This document shows positions 1 to 8,867 of a stretch of DNA of 36,790 nucleotides, piece by piece. Origin of the DNA: Myxococcales bacterium (GTDB lineage: Bacteria > Myxococcota_A > UBA9042); NCBI GenBank assembly GCA_947491025.1, contig CANLIC010000039.1, positions 1 to 36,790 on the forward strand. Reading direction: 5' to 3'. A program made the translations under genes and the position numbers. The number at the start of each line of letters is the position of its first letter. Within the stretch, counting starts at the first letter, position 1. The notes under the pieces were generated by a model. That model searched no databases and was not told where the DNA came from. It saw only the letters and a program-made list of their open reading frames with translations.

Positions 1-197
1 GGGGCCGCCGGACGCTCCCAAGGCGGGCTGCAAGGGCCAGCGACGCGACCGTCAACCGGGCGCCGGGCGTGCCGACGCTGCCGGCGGGCGACGCTCGGCC
101 GGCTCGAGCGCGCTGCGATCTATCCCATGGGCCAACCTCCCGCCATGAGCAATGCTTGCACTGAGCACCAGCTGCGCGGGCGCAGTCAGGAGGAACC

Positions 198-803
198 GTG
201 AACGTCACCACCGAGGAGCTTCAGAATAGCAACGAAGCGGCTCCATCCGGAGACCTGTGCTCCGTCTGCGGACAAGACCTCCGGCAAGGCATCCACCGCT
301 CCGTCGATGGTTTGGCTGCCTGCGACAGCTGCGCGGATCGCGTCGAGCTGTTCGTCAAAGCCGAGCAGCCGGCCCCCAATGCGTTGCCTCGGGCGCTCGT
401 TGTCGGCGCCTTCGGCGCACTGATTGCCGCTGTCCTGTGGGCGCTGATCGCTGTCGTGACCGGCTACGAACTCGGCCTCATCGCGCTGGCCGTGGGCTAC
501 TTCGCTGGGTTAGGCGTACGCGTTGGCGCCGGCAACGCGGCCAGCATGTTCCTGCAAGTCGCGGCTGCCGGTCTGGCGCTCTTCGGAGTGTTGGCGGCCA
601 AGTACATGTTGGTCGCCTACTCCTGGCGCGAGGCCGCGATGGCCAAGGGCATCACCCTCAGCTACTTCTCGGAGGACATCCTGACCGCCTTCCCGGAGGT
701 CCTGCTCGAGACGTTCACGCCATACGACGGGCTCTGGATCTTCATCGCCGTGACCACAGCCTACAAGCTGCCCGCGCCAATAGAGACTCGGCGGGTGGAT
801 TGA
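198..803 (+). CDS. Small zinc-ribbon membrane protein of unknown function
   Basis: 201 residues starting with GTG. An AGGAGG Shine-Dalgarno at 188-193, 4 nt before the GTG, decides the start. The N-terminal cytoplasmic part has two CxxC pairs (C21/C24 and C42/C45), spaced like a zinc ribbon or short treble clef. It is followed by about four hydrophobic segments (roughly residues 66-88, 92-108, 115-137 and 178-192), which make a small integral membrane protein. I do not recognise the family. Similar N-terminal CxxC membrane proteins are common in myxobacteria, where they are usually annotated as hypothetical. No operon partner is evident: the next gene on this strand starts about 520 bp downstream. 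The coding call is good because of the ribosome site, the GC-rich codon pattern and coherent helices; the function is unknown. Confidence 0.75.
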   Translation: MNVTTEELQNSNEAAPSGDLCSVCGQDLRQGIHRSVDGLAACDSCADRVELFVKAEQPAPNALPRALVVGAFGALIAAVLWALIAVVTGYELGLIALAVGYFAGLGVRVGAGNAASMFLQVAAAGLALFGVLAAKYMLVAYSWREAAMAKGITLSYFSEDILTAFPEVLLETFTPYDGLWIFIAVTTAYKLPAPIETRRVD

Positions 804-1324
804 GCGGGCATGTTGGGTGGTGTTGAGGAAGGCACTCGCGCGGCTTTCGCGGATAGTGGGAGTCAGGCGTCGCCGGCAGCTCGCGGCCATCTCGCGATGC
901 GAGGCATGAAAGGGCCAAGGGTAATGACACCAATCCCACGTGATTCCAGCCCACTCCCGCGCCACGTCATCCGGCCACCAGTGGTAACTGCGTGGAGCCC
1001 GCCCAAGCCCGGGTGAGTGACACGGCGGTGAGGTCTGTCGCCATCCCACGGGTGGGGGACACGATGCGCGCTGCTCGCCCCTGCACCGCGTCTTGGGGCG
1101 ACCCATCGGCGCAAGGCGGTCGCACCACGGCGCGGACTACCGACTGAACCGCCCGACGCACCGGGGTGCTCGGCGGAGGGGAACCTCAGGATTACGTCCG
1201 GTGGCAGCTTCCAGGCCGCCGTTATGGGGTTGGCTGCCACGACGTCCCACCACCCCTTGTCCGCGGATCCGAATCCAGTAGAACATGGCAGCGGACACGA
1301 GGTCGTCCCACGACGCAAGACGCG
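804..1324. other. 521-bp intergenic region; inverted repeat near its right end
   Basis: I find no convincing gene here. Several open frames exist on both strands, but none has a ribosome site or recognisable protein features. The only structure I can support is an 8-bp inverted repeat, GTGGCAGC (1201-1208) and GCTGCCAC (1233-1240), with a 24-nt loop, 85 nt before the start of the sigma-54 activator gene. It could be an operator pair or a leader hairpin for that gene. Confidence 0.4.
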
Positions 1325-2659
1325 ATGCACACCACCACCGAAGACAAAACGCCCCAAGATCTCGAGGCCAACCCCGACGCCACCAGCATCCGCTGGCGCC
1401 TGCACGTCCTCGCCAGCCCCGACGCCGACATCGCCGGCGAGGCCCTGGTCCTCACCACCGGCACCACCTCACTCGGCCGCGACGGCGCCATCCGCATCGC
1501 CGACGACCTGCTCTCGCGCCTGCACCTCCACCTCCACGTCGGCAACTCCGGCGTCGTCCTCGAAGACGTCGGCAGCCGCAACGGCAGCCGCGTCGACGGC
1601 GTCCGCACCATCGGCGCCTTGCTCCCCCACGGCTGCGTGCTGCGCGCCGGACGCACCGTCCTCGTCCTCGAGGCCGACCGCCAACGCGCGCCGGCCTTCT
1701 CGTCACCCACGACCGAGGTCCCAGGCTGCTCCGAGCTCGCGCGCCGGCTGCGGTCCGATCTCGATCTCGCCGCCCGCACGGGCCTACCGGCGCTGCTGCT
1801 AGGCGAGACCGGCGTCGGCAAGGAGCACGCCGCCGCCGAGCTGCACCGTCGGTCGCGTCGCCGCGGGCCGCTGGTGCGGATGAACGTCGCCGCCGTGCCC
1901 GAATCGCTCTTCGAGTCCGAGCTCTTTGGCCACGTGGCGGGCGCATTCACCGGCGCATCGTCAGCGCGCACCGGCCGCATCCGCGAGGCCCACGGCGGCA
2001 CCTTGGTGCTCGACGAGATCGGCGAGCTTCCCCTGGCACTTCAGGCCAAACTGCTGCGCGTGCTCGAAGAAGGCCGGGTGCGGCCGGTGGGCGGCAACAG
2101 CGACCACGCGGTCGACGTGCGCTTTGTCGCATCGACCAACGCTGACCTGCCCGCGCTGGTCACCGCCAACCGCTTCCGCCGCGACCTGCTCGCCCGCTTG
2201 CGCGGCTGCGAGGTGCAGATCGCGCCGCTGCGCGCTCGACTCGCGGACCTGCTCGACCTCGCCGACGCCGCCTGCCCGCATCCTGGCGGAGCTTGGCGCG
2301 AGCGCCTGCATCCCGAGGCGGTCGAGCGCCTGCTCTTGCACGATTGGCCTGACAACCTGCGCGAGCTGCGCGGCGTCCTCGGCCGCGCGGCGGCGCTGGC
2401 CGGCGACGGTACGGTACGCCTGGAGCACTTGCGCGGCCTGGCAGCACCGAGAGCGGAGTCAACAGCGGCAGGACCGGCTGACTGGCCCATCGACTCGCGG
2501 CAGCGGCCCTCCGCGACCCAGCTCGCGGCGTGGCTAGCGGCGTTCGACGGCAACATCGGCGCCGTCGCGCGCCACGTCGGGCGACACCGGCGGCAGGTGT
2601 ATCGCTGGTTGTCGTACGCTGGCTTGCCGAGCGATCGGCGCCAGGAGCCGCCGGAATAA
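1325..2659 (+). CDS. FHA-domain sigma-54-dependent transcriptional activator
   Basis: 444 residues from the ATG at 1325; the open frame extends upstream to 1166, but that part has no protein-like features. An N-terminal FHA phosphothreonine-binding domain (about 30-118) carries GRDGAIRI, the RLHLHL segment and SRNG (83-87). The AAA+ sigma-54 activation domain (about 132-372) has Walker A GETGVGKE (160-167), the sigma-54-contacting GAFTGA loop (206-211), Walker B LVLDE (227-231) and the sensor-II-like WPDNLREL (341-348). A Fis-type helix-turn-helix lies at about 398-435. The family uses ATP hydrolysis to open RNA polymerase-sigma-54 complexes; an FHA input replaces the usual response-regulator receiver and suggests control by a Ser/Thr kinase. 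Two such kinases lie within 10 kb. No strong Shine-Dalgarno precedes the start. It converges with the lipoprotein operon, 25 bp apart. Confidence 0.93.
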   Translation: MHTTTEDKTPQDLEANPDATSIRWRLHVLASPDADIAGEALVLTTGTTSLGRDGAIRIADDLLSRLHLHLHVGNSGVVLEDVGSRNGSRVDGVRTIGALLPHGCVLRAGRTVLVLEADRQRAPAFSSPTTEVPGCSELARRLRSDLDLAARTGLPALLLGETGVGKEHAAAELHRRSRRRGPLVRMNVAAVPESLFESELFGHVAGAFTGASSARTGRIREAHGGTLVLDEIGELPLALQAKLLRVLEEGRVRPVGGNSDHAVDVRFVASTNADLPALVTANRFRRDLLARLRGCEVQIAPLRARLADLLDLADAACPHPGGAWRERLHPEAVERLLLHDWPDNLRELRGVLGRAAALAGDGTVRLEHLRGLAAPRAESTAAGPADWPIDSRQRPSATQLAAWLAAFDGNIGAVARHVGRHRRQVYRWLSYAGLPSDRRQEPPE

Positions 2660-2684
2660 GCGCCCTCCTGGCCGCTCTCGCGCA

Positions 2685-4325
2685 CTACTTCCCCTCGATG
2701 CGCAGGCCGGCCGGTGTGAGCTCGCACTGTGTCGCGTTCGCCAATGCAGCTGGTAGGGGCATCGACCATAGCGGACTGGCGGTCCACGCCGCGATGTAGG
2801 GCGCGAGCACCACGGCTGCGAAGATGCCATCGGCCTGGACGGCGGCGTCCGTGTGGGTGGAGTTGGACTTGACCCGCGTTGCGATGCTCGTCGGCGCGGC
2901 GGCGAAGAGCCGTACCTCTTGCGCGCTGCAGCTGACCGTCAGCCCCGCCGTGCCGGCCAGCTGAACCCAGCCCATGCCGCCGGCCCGGAGCGCGCCTAGG
3001 TCGAGGGTGAGGTCGAAGGCGCCGAGGACGACGTAGGGGCTGCCATCGGCACGGGCGCCGACCCATGGCGGCAGCGTGGCGGTTTGGGTGGCGTTGGTCA
3101 CGAGGCTGGCGAGGCCGGCCTTGGTCAAAACCGGCATCAGGCTTCCGTCGAAGTCGCCGAGCCACCAGCGCAGCCAGAGCATCGCGTTGATGGCGTCCCA
3201 GCCGACAACCAGCGCGGTCGAGGACGCGCTCTGGATGCTCGGCGCCACGACGGGCTGCGCCGCGCCGGGGATGGCCGACGACGGGGGGGCTGACCCGCCG
3301 ACGGGGGCGCTGACCGGCTTGACGTCGACCGAGAGCAGCGCGCCGCCCTGCGACAAGCTCCCCGAGACGACCGCCGGGGCGAGCGCCAGCGTCGTCTTGC
3401 CCTCAGCCAGGAGCGGTTTGGCGCTCACCTGCGCCGGCAGAAACGCCGCCAGCGAACCTTCGCCTTCTGACGCGCCTTTGGCTGCGTTGGCGGCCGCAGC
3501 GTCCGGCCCCCAGCCGAGGGCCGCAGCGGCGCTGACTTTGACCCCGCTGGCGCCCGGCGTCAGCCAGGCCTTGGCGGTTTGAACCACGCGGATCGCCTTG
3601 CCCTCGCCGCCGACGCTGTCCTTCGCCTTCAGCTGCAGCACGCGCACCGGGGCATCCATCGCCAGCCAGGTCGCGAAGCTGCCGTCGGCGTTGACCTGGG
3701 TGGCGCTGTCGGCGATCTCCACAGACGCGACCGCGCCCTCGACGCAGGTGATTTTGCCGGCGAGGAGGACCTTGCCCTCGACCAGCGCGGCTGGGCCGTC
3801 TTTCGGCGGCGTCGTCACCGTGATCACCGGCAGGCAATACTCGTGGTTGTTGGTCTTGAAGGTGCAGGCCCCGGTCTTCGGGTTGCAGCCGTTGTCTGTG
3901 CAGTCCAGGCCATCGTCGCAGGGCTTGCCGTCGGTCTTGCACTGGCCGCCCTCGCAGCGCGGATTCACGCGGCAGAGGTCCGAGCTTTTGCACGACGCGT
4001 CGACCGGCTGCCAGACACAGCCGGACACGGGATCGCACGAGTCTGCGGTGCACGGGTTCTCGTCATCGCATGTCTTCGGCTGCCAAGCCCCTCCGACGCA
4101 GACCTCGCAGGGACGCGTTTCGAGGTCGGCGCAAGCGGGAGCGGCACTGCGCCCGTCGTCACTGGCGTCATCGGTCGCATGGGCGTCGGCCATCTCGTCC
4201 GCCGCAGCGTCCGAAGCCGTCGCGTCGACGTCGTCCTCACGAGTGCCACAGCCGCAAGCCAGCGCGGCGCACCAGCACATGCGAAACAGCGTCCGCGACA
4301 CACGCGCCCAGGGTCTTGGCGTCAT
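2685..4325 (-). CDS. Cys-rich repeat lipoprotein, last gene of a three-gene operon
   Basis: 546 residues. The N-terminus is a hydrophobic export signal ending in a Cys cluster, with a loose lipobox (ALAC, C24). An acidic, Asp/Ala-rich linker (about 31-60) typical of surface lipoproteins follows. Two Cys-rich repeats of the slime-mould/myxobacterial type lie at about 86-103 (CDDENPCTADSCDP) and 136-154 (CDDGLDCTDNGCNP). Residues 165-270 look like a beta-rich Ig/bacterial-type domain with VEG and NADGSF strands, then an Ala-rich region of unknown fold. The start codon overlaps the stop of the upstream lipoprotein gene (ATGA at 4322-4325), so translation is probably coupled. Predicted location is the outer membrane or cell surface. 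The function is unknown; the matching repeat in its upstream partner suggests both belong to one surface structure. Confidence 0.85.
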   Translation of the reverse strand: MTPRPWARVSRTLFRMCWCAALACGCGTREDDVDATASDAAADEMADAHATDDASDDGRSAAPACADLETRPCEVCVGGAWQPKTCDDENPCTADSCDPVSGCVWQPVDASCKSSDLCRVNPRCEGGQCKTDGKPCDDGLDCTDNGCNPKTGACTFKTNNHEYCLPVITVTTPPKDGPAALVEGKVLLAGKITCVEGAVASVEIADSATQVNADGSFATWLAMDAPVRVLQLKAKDSVGGEGKAIRVVQTAKAWLTPGASGVKVSAAAALGWGPDAAAANAAKGASEGEGSLAAFLPAQVSAKPLLAEGKTTLALAPAVVSGSLSQGGALLSVDVKPVSAPVGGSAPPSSAIPGAAQPVVAPSIQSASSTALVVGWDAINAMLWLRWWLGDFDGSLMPVLTKAGLASLVTNATQTATLPPWVGARADGSPYVVLGAFDLTLDLGALRAGGMGWVQLAGTAGLTVSCSAQEVRLFAAAPTSIATRVKSNSTHTDAAVQADGIFAAVVLAPYIAAWTASPLWSMPLPAALANATQCELTPAGLRIEGK

Positions 4326-6046
4326 TGTTCACACTCCCCAGGCCCGTCACACGTCGAAGTGGCCGGATTGCAATTGCGGTCCACCGGCGCCGGCTCGTAC
4401 TTGCACATGCTAGCCTCGCAACCGTCCAGCGTGCAGGGATCGCCGTCGCTGCAAGGATTCGCCGACGAGGCCGCACAGGCGCCCTTCTCCGCGCAGCTGG
4501 CGTGGCCCCAGATGTCGACGATGGCGGCCATGGCATCAAAGCCGTAGTAGTGGTTGGTGCCGACCAGCCCGACGCGCCCTTCGCCGAGGTCGACCAGCGC
4601 TCGGGTGTGCGTCAGCGGATGGCTGCCGCGGCTGACCAGGCGTCCGTCCAGGCTCCAGCGCAAGAGCGCCGTGGTGGTGGTTTGTCCGGCCCGCGTGCTG
4701 GCGTGTGCCAACCAGCTCGCCGGGCCCAGGCGGATGCCGCTGCCGATTCGGGTGCCCTTGACGTCGATCCAGCTCCACTTGGGCTTCAAGTCGGGTCCAA
4801 GGCGCGTCAGCCAACCGCGCTCCTGCTCGTCGACCGGGTCGCCCTCGCCGCAGATGCCGGCGAGGAGCGCTCCGCCGTCCTCGAGGCCTTCGACTGCAAA
4901 GGCGATGGCGTGCATTCCCTCTGGCGCGACGATGCGGGCTGCCTTGACCTTGCCCGGGTCTGAGAGGCCGCCATCCGCGACGCGCACAACCCAGCCGCGG
5001 CGGCACGCGACGTCGACGCCTGGCAGGCAGGCGAACCCAGCCGCGAACCACTCACCGGGGGCCGCGGGCGCAGCGCTGGCCGCGAGCAGTTGCCCTGTGG
5101 CCTTCGGTGCGCTGCCCTCGGCGTCGGCCGGATCGACAGCCAGCCACCACGGATCGACAAGGTCCGCGAGGCCCGGCACACCGACGAGGCCGACGCCATC
5201 GCTGGCGACGGCCTTCGCCGCGTGGCCGACCATCAGCGGCCGCCCCTTGCCGTTGACGGCGACGGCCATCAGGTCGGCCCAGGGGTAGCCCGCGGCCTCC
5301 ATCCCCTTGTACGTCGCCCCATGGACGACCGCCCCACTGGCGGTCAGCTGGTCCCACCGTGGCCATGACGCCGCCTTGTCCACGGCCGGGACGGCGACGA
5401 GGGTCCGCTCGCTGCCGACGGCGAGCATCCGGCCATCCGCGAGGCCAGCGAGGGCCTTCATCACCCGACCGTGCTTGTCGTCGTGGTGCTTCCACTCGGC
5501 GATGACCTGGCCTTTGGCGTCGATGCGTCGCCAGATGGCGTCAAACACGTCGTGCCCTTGGAGCTTGATGCGGGTGACTCTGCCGACGGCGAACATGCCG
5601 CCTGCGCCGTCTGGGACGGCCCCGTCGAGCTGATCGGACTGGGTCACGTCGACGGGCAGCAGCGCGTGCCACAGGCCGCTCGGGCCGACACAGACCCCCT
5701 TCTCACAGACCGGCTTCACCAGGCACGGCTGCTCCTCATCGCAGGGCCCGCCGCTCGACGGCAAATGTCCACAGCCGACGACCGGGTCGCACAGGTCGGT
5801 CGTGCAGGGGTTGCCATCGTCGCAGAGCTTCTGCAGACATGCGAGGTCCTTGCATGAAGCGCAGACATCGACCGGACACGTTTCGACCGTCTCGTCAGCA
5901 TCGACCTTGCCATTGCCGCAGAGGGCCCCTGGGCCGAATGCGCTGGCTACGGGCACCAGCGGGGCGTCGCAGCCCGCCGAGAGGCAACCCAAAAGCAGTG
6001 CCGCCAGCGCCGCCGCCCTTCGCAAGGCCGCTGGGCGCCGGCTCAT
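4322..6046 (-). CDS. Cys-rich repeat lipoprotein with beta-propeller-like body
   Basis: 574 residues. A signal peptide with an Arg-rich n-region ends in a good lipobox, LSAGC (22-26, lipid-modified C26). A CGNGKVDADE segment (about 43-52) resembles the short myxobacterial Cys-rich repeat. The slime-mould-type repeat CDDGNPCTTDLCDP lies at about 75-88, and a second copy (CSDGDPCTLDGC) sits near the C-terminus at about residues 532-543. The long middle (about 125-515) has repeated hydrophobic strand pairs such as GGMFAVGR, GRMLAVGS and GRVGLVGT, which suggest a propeller-like fold, as in proteins that tally events. It overlaps both neighbours by ATGA (6043-6046 upstream, 4322-4325 downstream). 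Function unknown; it is predicted to be anchored in the outer membrane and displayed outside. Confidence 0.87.
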   Translation of the reverse strand: MSRRPAALRRAAALAALLLGCLSAGCDAPLVPVASAFGPGALCGNGKVDADETVETCPVDVCASCKDLACLQKLCDDGNPCTTDLCDPVVGCGHLPSSGGPCDEEQPCLVKPVCEKGVCVGPSGLWHALLPVDVTQSDQLDGAVPDGAGGMFAVGRVTRIKLQGHDVFDAIWRRIDAKGQVIAEWKHHDDKHGRVMKALAGLADGRMLAVGSERTLVAVPAVDKAASWPRWDQLTASGAVVHGATYKGMEAAGYPWADLMAVAVNGKGRPLMVGHAAKAVASDGVGLVGVPGLADLVDPWWLAVDPADAEGSAPKATGQLLAASAAPAAPGEWFAAGFACLPGVDVACRRGWVVRVADGGLSDPGKVKAARIVAPEGMHAIAFAVEGLEDGGALLAGICGEGDPVDEQERGWLTRLGPDLKPKWSWIDVKGTRIGSGIRLGPASWLAHASTRAGQTTTTALLRWSLDGRLVSRGSHPLTHTRALVDLGEGRVGLVGTNHYYGFDAMAAIVDIWGHASCAEKGACAASSANPCSDGDPCTLDGCEASMCKYEPAPVDRNCNPATSTCDGPGECEQ

Positions 6047-6918
6047 GGCCTTGCCTCCAGCGTGACGGGTGCCCGTCGTTGCCAGAGCCGCCAGACAAGC
6101 GCAGCCACCGTCACCGACGCTCCGACGCCCAGCGCCACCGCACCCGTGGTCTGCTGGCGCGCAATCGCGTTCGCGGCCTGCGTCGCCGATCCGCGCTCTG
6201 GGTACGCAGTCACCGCCTCGCCGGCGAATCCGGGAGCCATGGCAGCCTCAAAGACGCCGCGGTCTCGAAGGGCCAACCCGAGCACCACGCCACCTGCCGC
6301 CGCCAGCGCCCCACCGGCGAGTGCCGTCCACATCGGGGCCGAAGTCCCCGGCGCGATGGTTGTCGCGATGCGAAGTGGGCGCGCGGTACGTGCATCCTGC
6401 GCCGAGCCCGTGGTCGGGGTCGCCTCCGCTGGTGGCGGCAACGCGACAGGCGGCGCCACCTGCGGGGGCGGCACGGGGTTTGCCTCAGGCGCGGGTTGCA
6501 CACTGGCTTCTGGCACAGGCGTAGCGCGCCTCTTGGCCTCGGCCTCGATTTCGGCCTCGGCCTCGGCAAGGTGGCGTCGTACCCGCATGGCGAGCGCAGG
6601 GGGAATCTGCGGCATGGCGAGGGCGAACCTGTAGCCGGCGATTGCCGCATCCAGGTCGCCGAGGCGGTGCAGCGCGCGCGCTTCACCATATCGATACCCA
6701 GGGTCGTCGGGCGCAAGGCACACACCCTGGCGGTAGAGATCTGCGGCCGTCCGGTCGTCGCCGCGCCGCCAGGCCGCCTCAGCGCCTCCAGCCAACTCGC
6801 GCAGTTTGCGCTCGCGGGCATCACGCCTCAGCACCACCTCTGGGCAGCCCGCCCCAGCGTCCGCGGGGGATGGCGTCGCCAGCGCGACACAGACGACGAC
6901 GACCAGCCGCAAGTTCAT
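6043..6918 (-). CDS. TPR-like exported or membrane protein, first gene of the lipoprotein operon
   Basis: 291 residues from the ATG at 6918. The frame stays open upstream, but the protein looks real only from this Met, which begins a signal peptide (about 1-21, ending ADAGAG). Residues 36-120 form a helical repeat region resembling a TPR (GDDRTAADLYRQG, LGDLDAAIAGYRFAL). An Ala/Glu-rich helix (118-131), a Pro-rich linker (133-170) and two C-terminal membrane segments (about 197-217 and 257-277) follow. Similar architectures (signal-TPR-Pro-rich-TM) often sit beside myxobacterial Ser/Thr kinases. This gene leads the operon and starts 240 bp from a divergent kinase gene, which suggests a shared control region. 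A GGAGAA upstream is too far away (about 15 nt) to be a good ribosome site. Confidence 0.8.
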   Translation of the reverse strand: MNLRLVVVVCVALATPSPADAGAGCPEVVLRRDARERKLRELAGGAEAAWRRGDDRTAADLYRQGVCLAPDDPGYRYGEARALHRLGDLDAAIAGYRFALAMPQIPPALAMRVRRHLAEAEAEIEAEAKRRATPVPEASVQPAPEANPVPPPQVAPPVALPPPAEATPTTGSAQDARTARPLRIATTIAPGTSAPMWTALAGGALAAAGGVVLGLALRDRGVFEAAMAPGFAGEAVTAYPERGSATQAANAIARQQTTGAVALGVGASVTVAALVWRLWQRRAPVTLEARP

Positions 6919-7158
6919 CGGCAACCGAAGCAATTCTCCGCCCCCAAGCAGCGCGGTGGTAGCCGCACAGCACCGCCAGATCTCGTTCCCAATGGCCAAG
7001 ATTATGCGAGGGCGCCGCCTTCGACAAGCAACTGCCCAGGACGTGCCGTGGCCGCGCCGCGCTCGCGTCTCTTTGCTGTCGGGTGGGCCTGCTTTTCGCT
7101 CCGGCCGGTGCGTACCCTCGCGTTGCGCTGCCAGCGCCCGTCGCGCACCATCGCATCC

Positions 7159-8709
7159 GTGGATCTCCAGCCGACCGCGCCCCGTCTTTGTCCCACGTGC
7201 CGCGAGCACACCGCGGAGCGCATCTGCTCCGCCGACGGCGCAGCGACCCTCGCGATCGGCCCGGTCCTCGACCGAGCCTCCTGGCGCCCTGGGGCCGTCG
7301 TCGGCGACCGCTACCGCCTGGTCCGGGTCATCGGCCAGGGCGGCCACGGCCGTGTCTTCGAGGCCGCCCATGTCTATGGCGTCGGCCGAGTCGCGCTCAA
7401 GGTCCTGCACGGCAATGATCCGACCGATGCCCAGCTCCTGCGCTTCCACCGCGAGGCGACCGTCACCGCCGCGCTCGACCACCCCAACGTGGTGCGCGTC
7501 TTGGATTTCGGCCAGACGCCCGGGCGCTCGCTCTTTCTCGCGATGGAGCTGCTCAAGGGCAGCACACTCGACGTCGTGCTGCGCGACCACGACCGCGCAG
7601 ACACGCGCCTGGAGGAAGCGGCCGTGTTGCGGCTCGCCGCCGGCCTGCTCTCGGGTCTCGGCGCAGCGCACGAGCGTGGACTCGTGCACCGCGATCTCAA
7701 GCCCAGCAATGTCTTCATGGTCGCCGGCAGCGACGGACAACCCAGCGCTCGCATCGTCGACTTTGGCGTCGCACGCGTCGAAGGGTCGGACTTGACCGCC
7801 TCCAATCGCGTCGTCGGCACCCCCATTTGGATGAGCCCCGAGCAATGCCAGGGTCGCGACGTCGACGTCCGCGCCGATCTCTACGCCTGCGGCCTCATCC
7901 TCTACCGCGCCCTCGCCGGACGGCTGCCATTCTCCGCGCAGAGCGACATGGCGATGATGTGGTGCCATGTGCACGAGACCCCAGCGCCGCTCGCCCGCGT
8001 AACGGAGGTGGCGCCGCACGTGGCCGCGGCCGTCGACTGCGCCCTCGCCAAGGACCCCGCGCAGCGACCGGCCAGCGCGAAAGCGATGTGGGCGATGCTC
8101 AGTGGCGAGGCGGCGCCGCCCGTGAAGGCGGCTCCGGTCGTGCCGATGGCACCTCGCGCCCCAAGGGTGCGCACCGAGGCGACGACCGACCCCGAGCCTC
8201 TACCGCCGACCGCTGACCCCACCGGCGCGCCCATCCGGGCCCACGGAAGCTGGCGGCGACGGCTGCCCCTCATCGCCGCCGGTGCGTTGCTCGCTGGCGG
8301 CGTGTCGGCCATCGGCTCCAGCCTGCTCGAAGGCGCGGCGGAACCGATGACGGAAGCGCCTGCCGCCGTGGCCCCTGCCGCGCCCCAGGCTGCCGGCGTT
8401 GCGCCTCAGTTGGCGGTCCACGCGGTCGCCGCATCGTACCCGGCGTGGGCGCCACAGCCGATGGACAAAGCGACGACGGCGGCGCCGACGCCAAAGGGCG
8501 CGGCCCTCGTCGCTGCCGCCGTCCCGGCGCCAGAAGAAGCGCCGCCGGGCCACGAGGTCGCCTCACAGCGGGCGCCTGCAACGTCAGCGACCGTGCCGGC
8601 GCGCGGAGCGAGAAGTCGCCGCAGCGATGCGCCACGGCGACAGGGCGCGGCCGGCGGCCGCCCCTCGGCCAGCCCGCAGCGCTATGACCTCGACGACTTG
8701 CCGCCCTAG
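7159..8709 (+). CDS. Membrane-anchored Ser/Thr protein kinase (PknB-like)
   Basis: 516 residues from the GTG at 7159; a second in-frame GTG at 7108 is possible. A short Cys motif (C11, C14, C23; CPTC...C-x2-DG) precedes the kinase, as in many myxobacterial kinases. The kinase domain spans about 50-315: glycine loop GQGGHG (59-64), catalytic Lys81, HRDLKPSN (177-184), DFG (201-203), the activation-segment end MSPEQ (225-229) and DLYACG (240-245). All key residues are present, so it should be active. One membrane segment (about 369-389) is followed by an Ala/Pro-rich low-complexity tail that is probably periplasmic. It is divergent from the TPR/lipoprotein operon, which is a likely functional partner. 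Substrates cannot be inferred from sequence; the FHA activator at 1325-2659 is one possibility. Confidence 0.92.
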   Translation: MDLQPTAPRLCPTCREHTAERICSADGAATLAIGPVLDRASWRPGAVVGDRYRLVRVIGQGGHGRVFEAAHVYGVGRVALKVLHGNDPTDAQLLRFHREATVTAALDHPNVVRVLDFGQTPGRSLFLAMELLKGSTLDVVLRDHDRADTRLEEAAVLRLAAGLLSGLGAAHERGLVHRDLKPSNVFMVAGSDGQPSARIVDFGVARVEGSDLTASNRVVGTPIWMSPEQCQGRDVDVRADLYACGLILYRALAGRLPFSAQSDMAMMWCHVHETPAPLARVTEVAPHVAAAVDCALAKDPAQRPASAKAMWAMLSGEAAPPVKAAPVVPMAPRAPRVRTEATTDPEPLPPTADPTGAPIRAHGSWRRRLPLIAAGALLAGGVSAIGSSLLEGAAEPMTEAPAAVAPAAPQAAGVAPQLAVHAVAASYPAWAPQPMDKATTAAPTPKGAALVAAAVPAPEEAPPGHEVASQRAPATSATVPARGARSRRSDAPRRQGAAGGRPSASPQRYDLDDLPP

Positions 8710-8779
8710 ACCCGAAACCGTTGAAGTCGGCTTGGGCTCGGCAGGTCGCAGCAGCGACGGGCACGTCGCTGATCCTGGC

Positions 8780-8809
8780 AATGGCCATGCCATTTCTGCG
8801 CCTGCGCAG
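8780..8809. terminator. Two adjacent stem-loops in the convergent gap
   Basis: AATGGC-CAT-GCCATT (8780-8794) is followed at once by CTGCGC-CT-GCGCAG (8796-8809). Both are perfect 6-bp inverted repeats lying between the convergent kinase and universal-stress genes. The position suits a bidirectional terminator, but there is no T-tract, so this is a weak call. Confidence 0.3.
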
Positions 8810-8867
8810 AGGTTCTCGCCCGCCGGGGCCGGCGCCACGCCGCGAACCGATTCCGCCGGCCTCGCCC

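Noticed and set aside
1..197. Open frames at the left edge, including one ending in a TGA overlapping the GTG start at 198
   Set aside because: None shows a recognisable domain; the residue composition is Arg/Gly/Pro-rich in all three frames, as expected of GC-rich shadow reading.
5839..7158. Long open frame running into the kinase gene, about 440 extra residues upstream of the GTG at 7159
   Set aside because: The upstream part overlaps, antisense, the TPR-like gene and the start of the next lipoprotein gene, is Arg/Pro-rich and has no domain. The kinase's Cys motif and first domain follow the GTG directly.
6919..8019. N-terminal extension of the TPR-like gene to a 658-residue frame
   Set aside because: It would run antisense through the kinase gene, and the signal peptide starts exactly at 6918.
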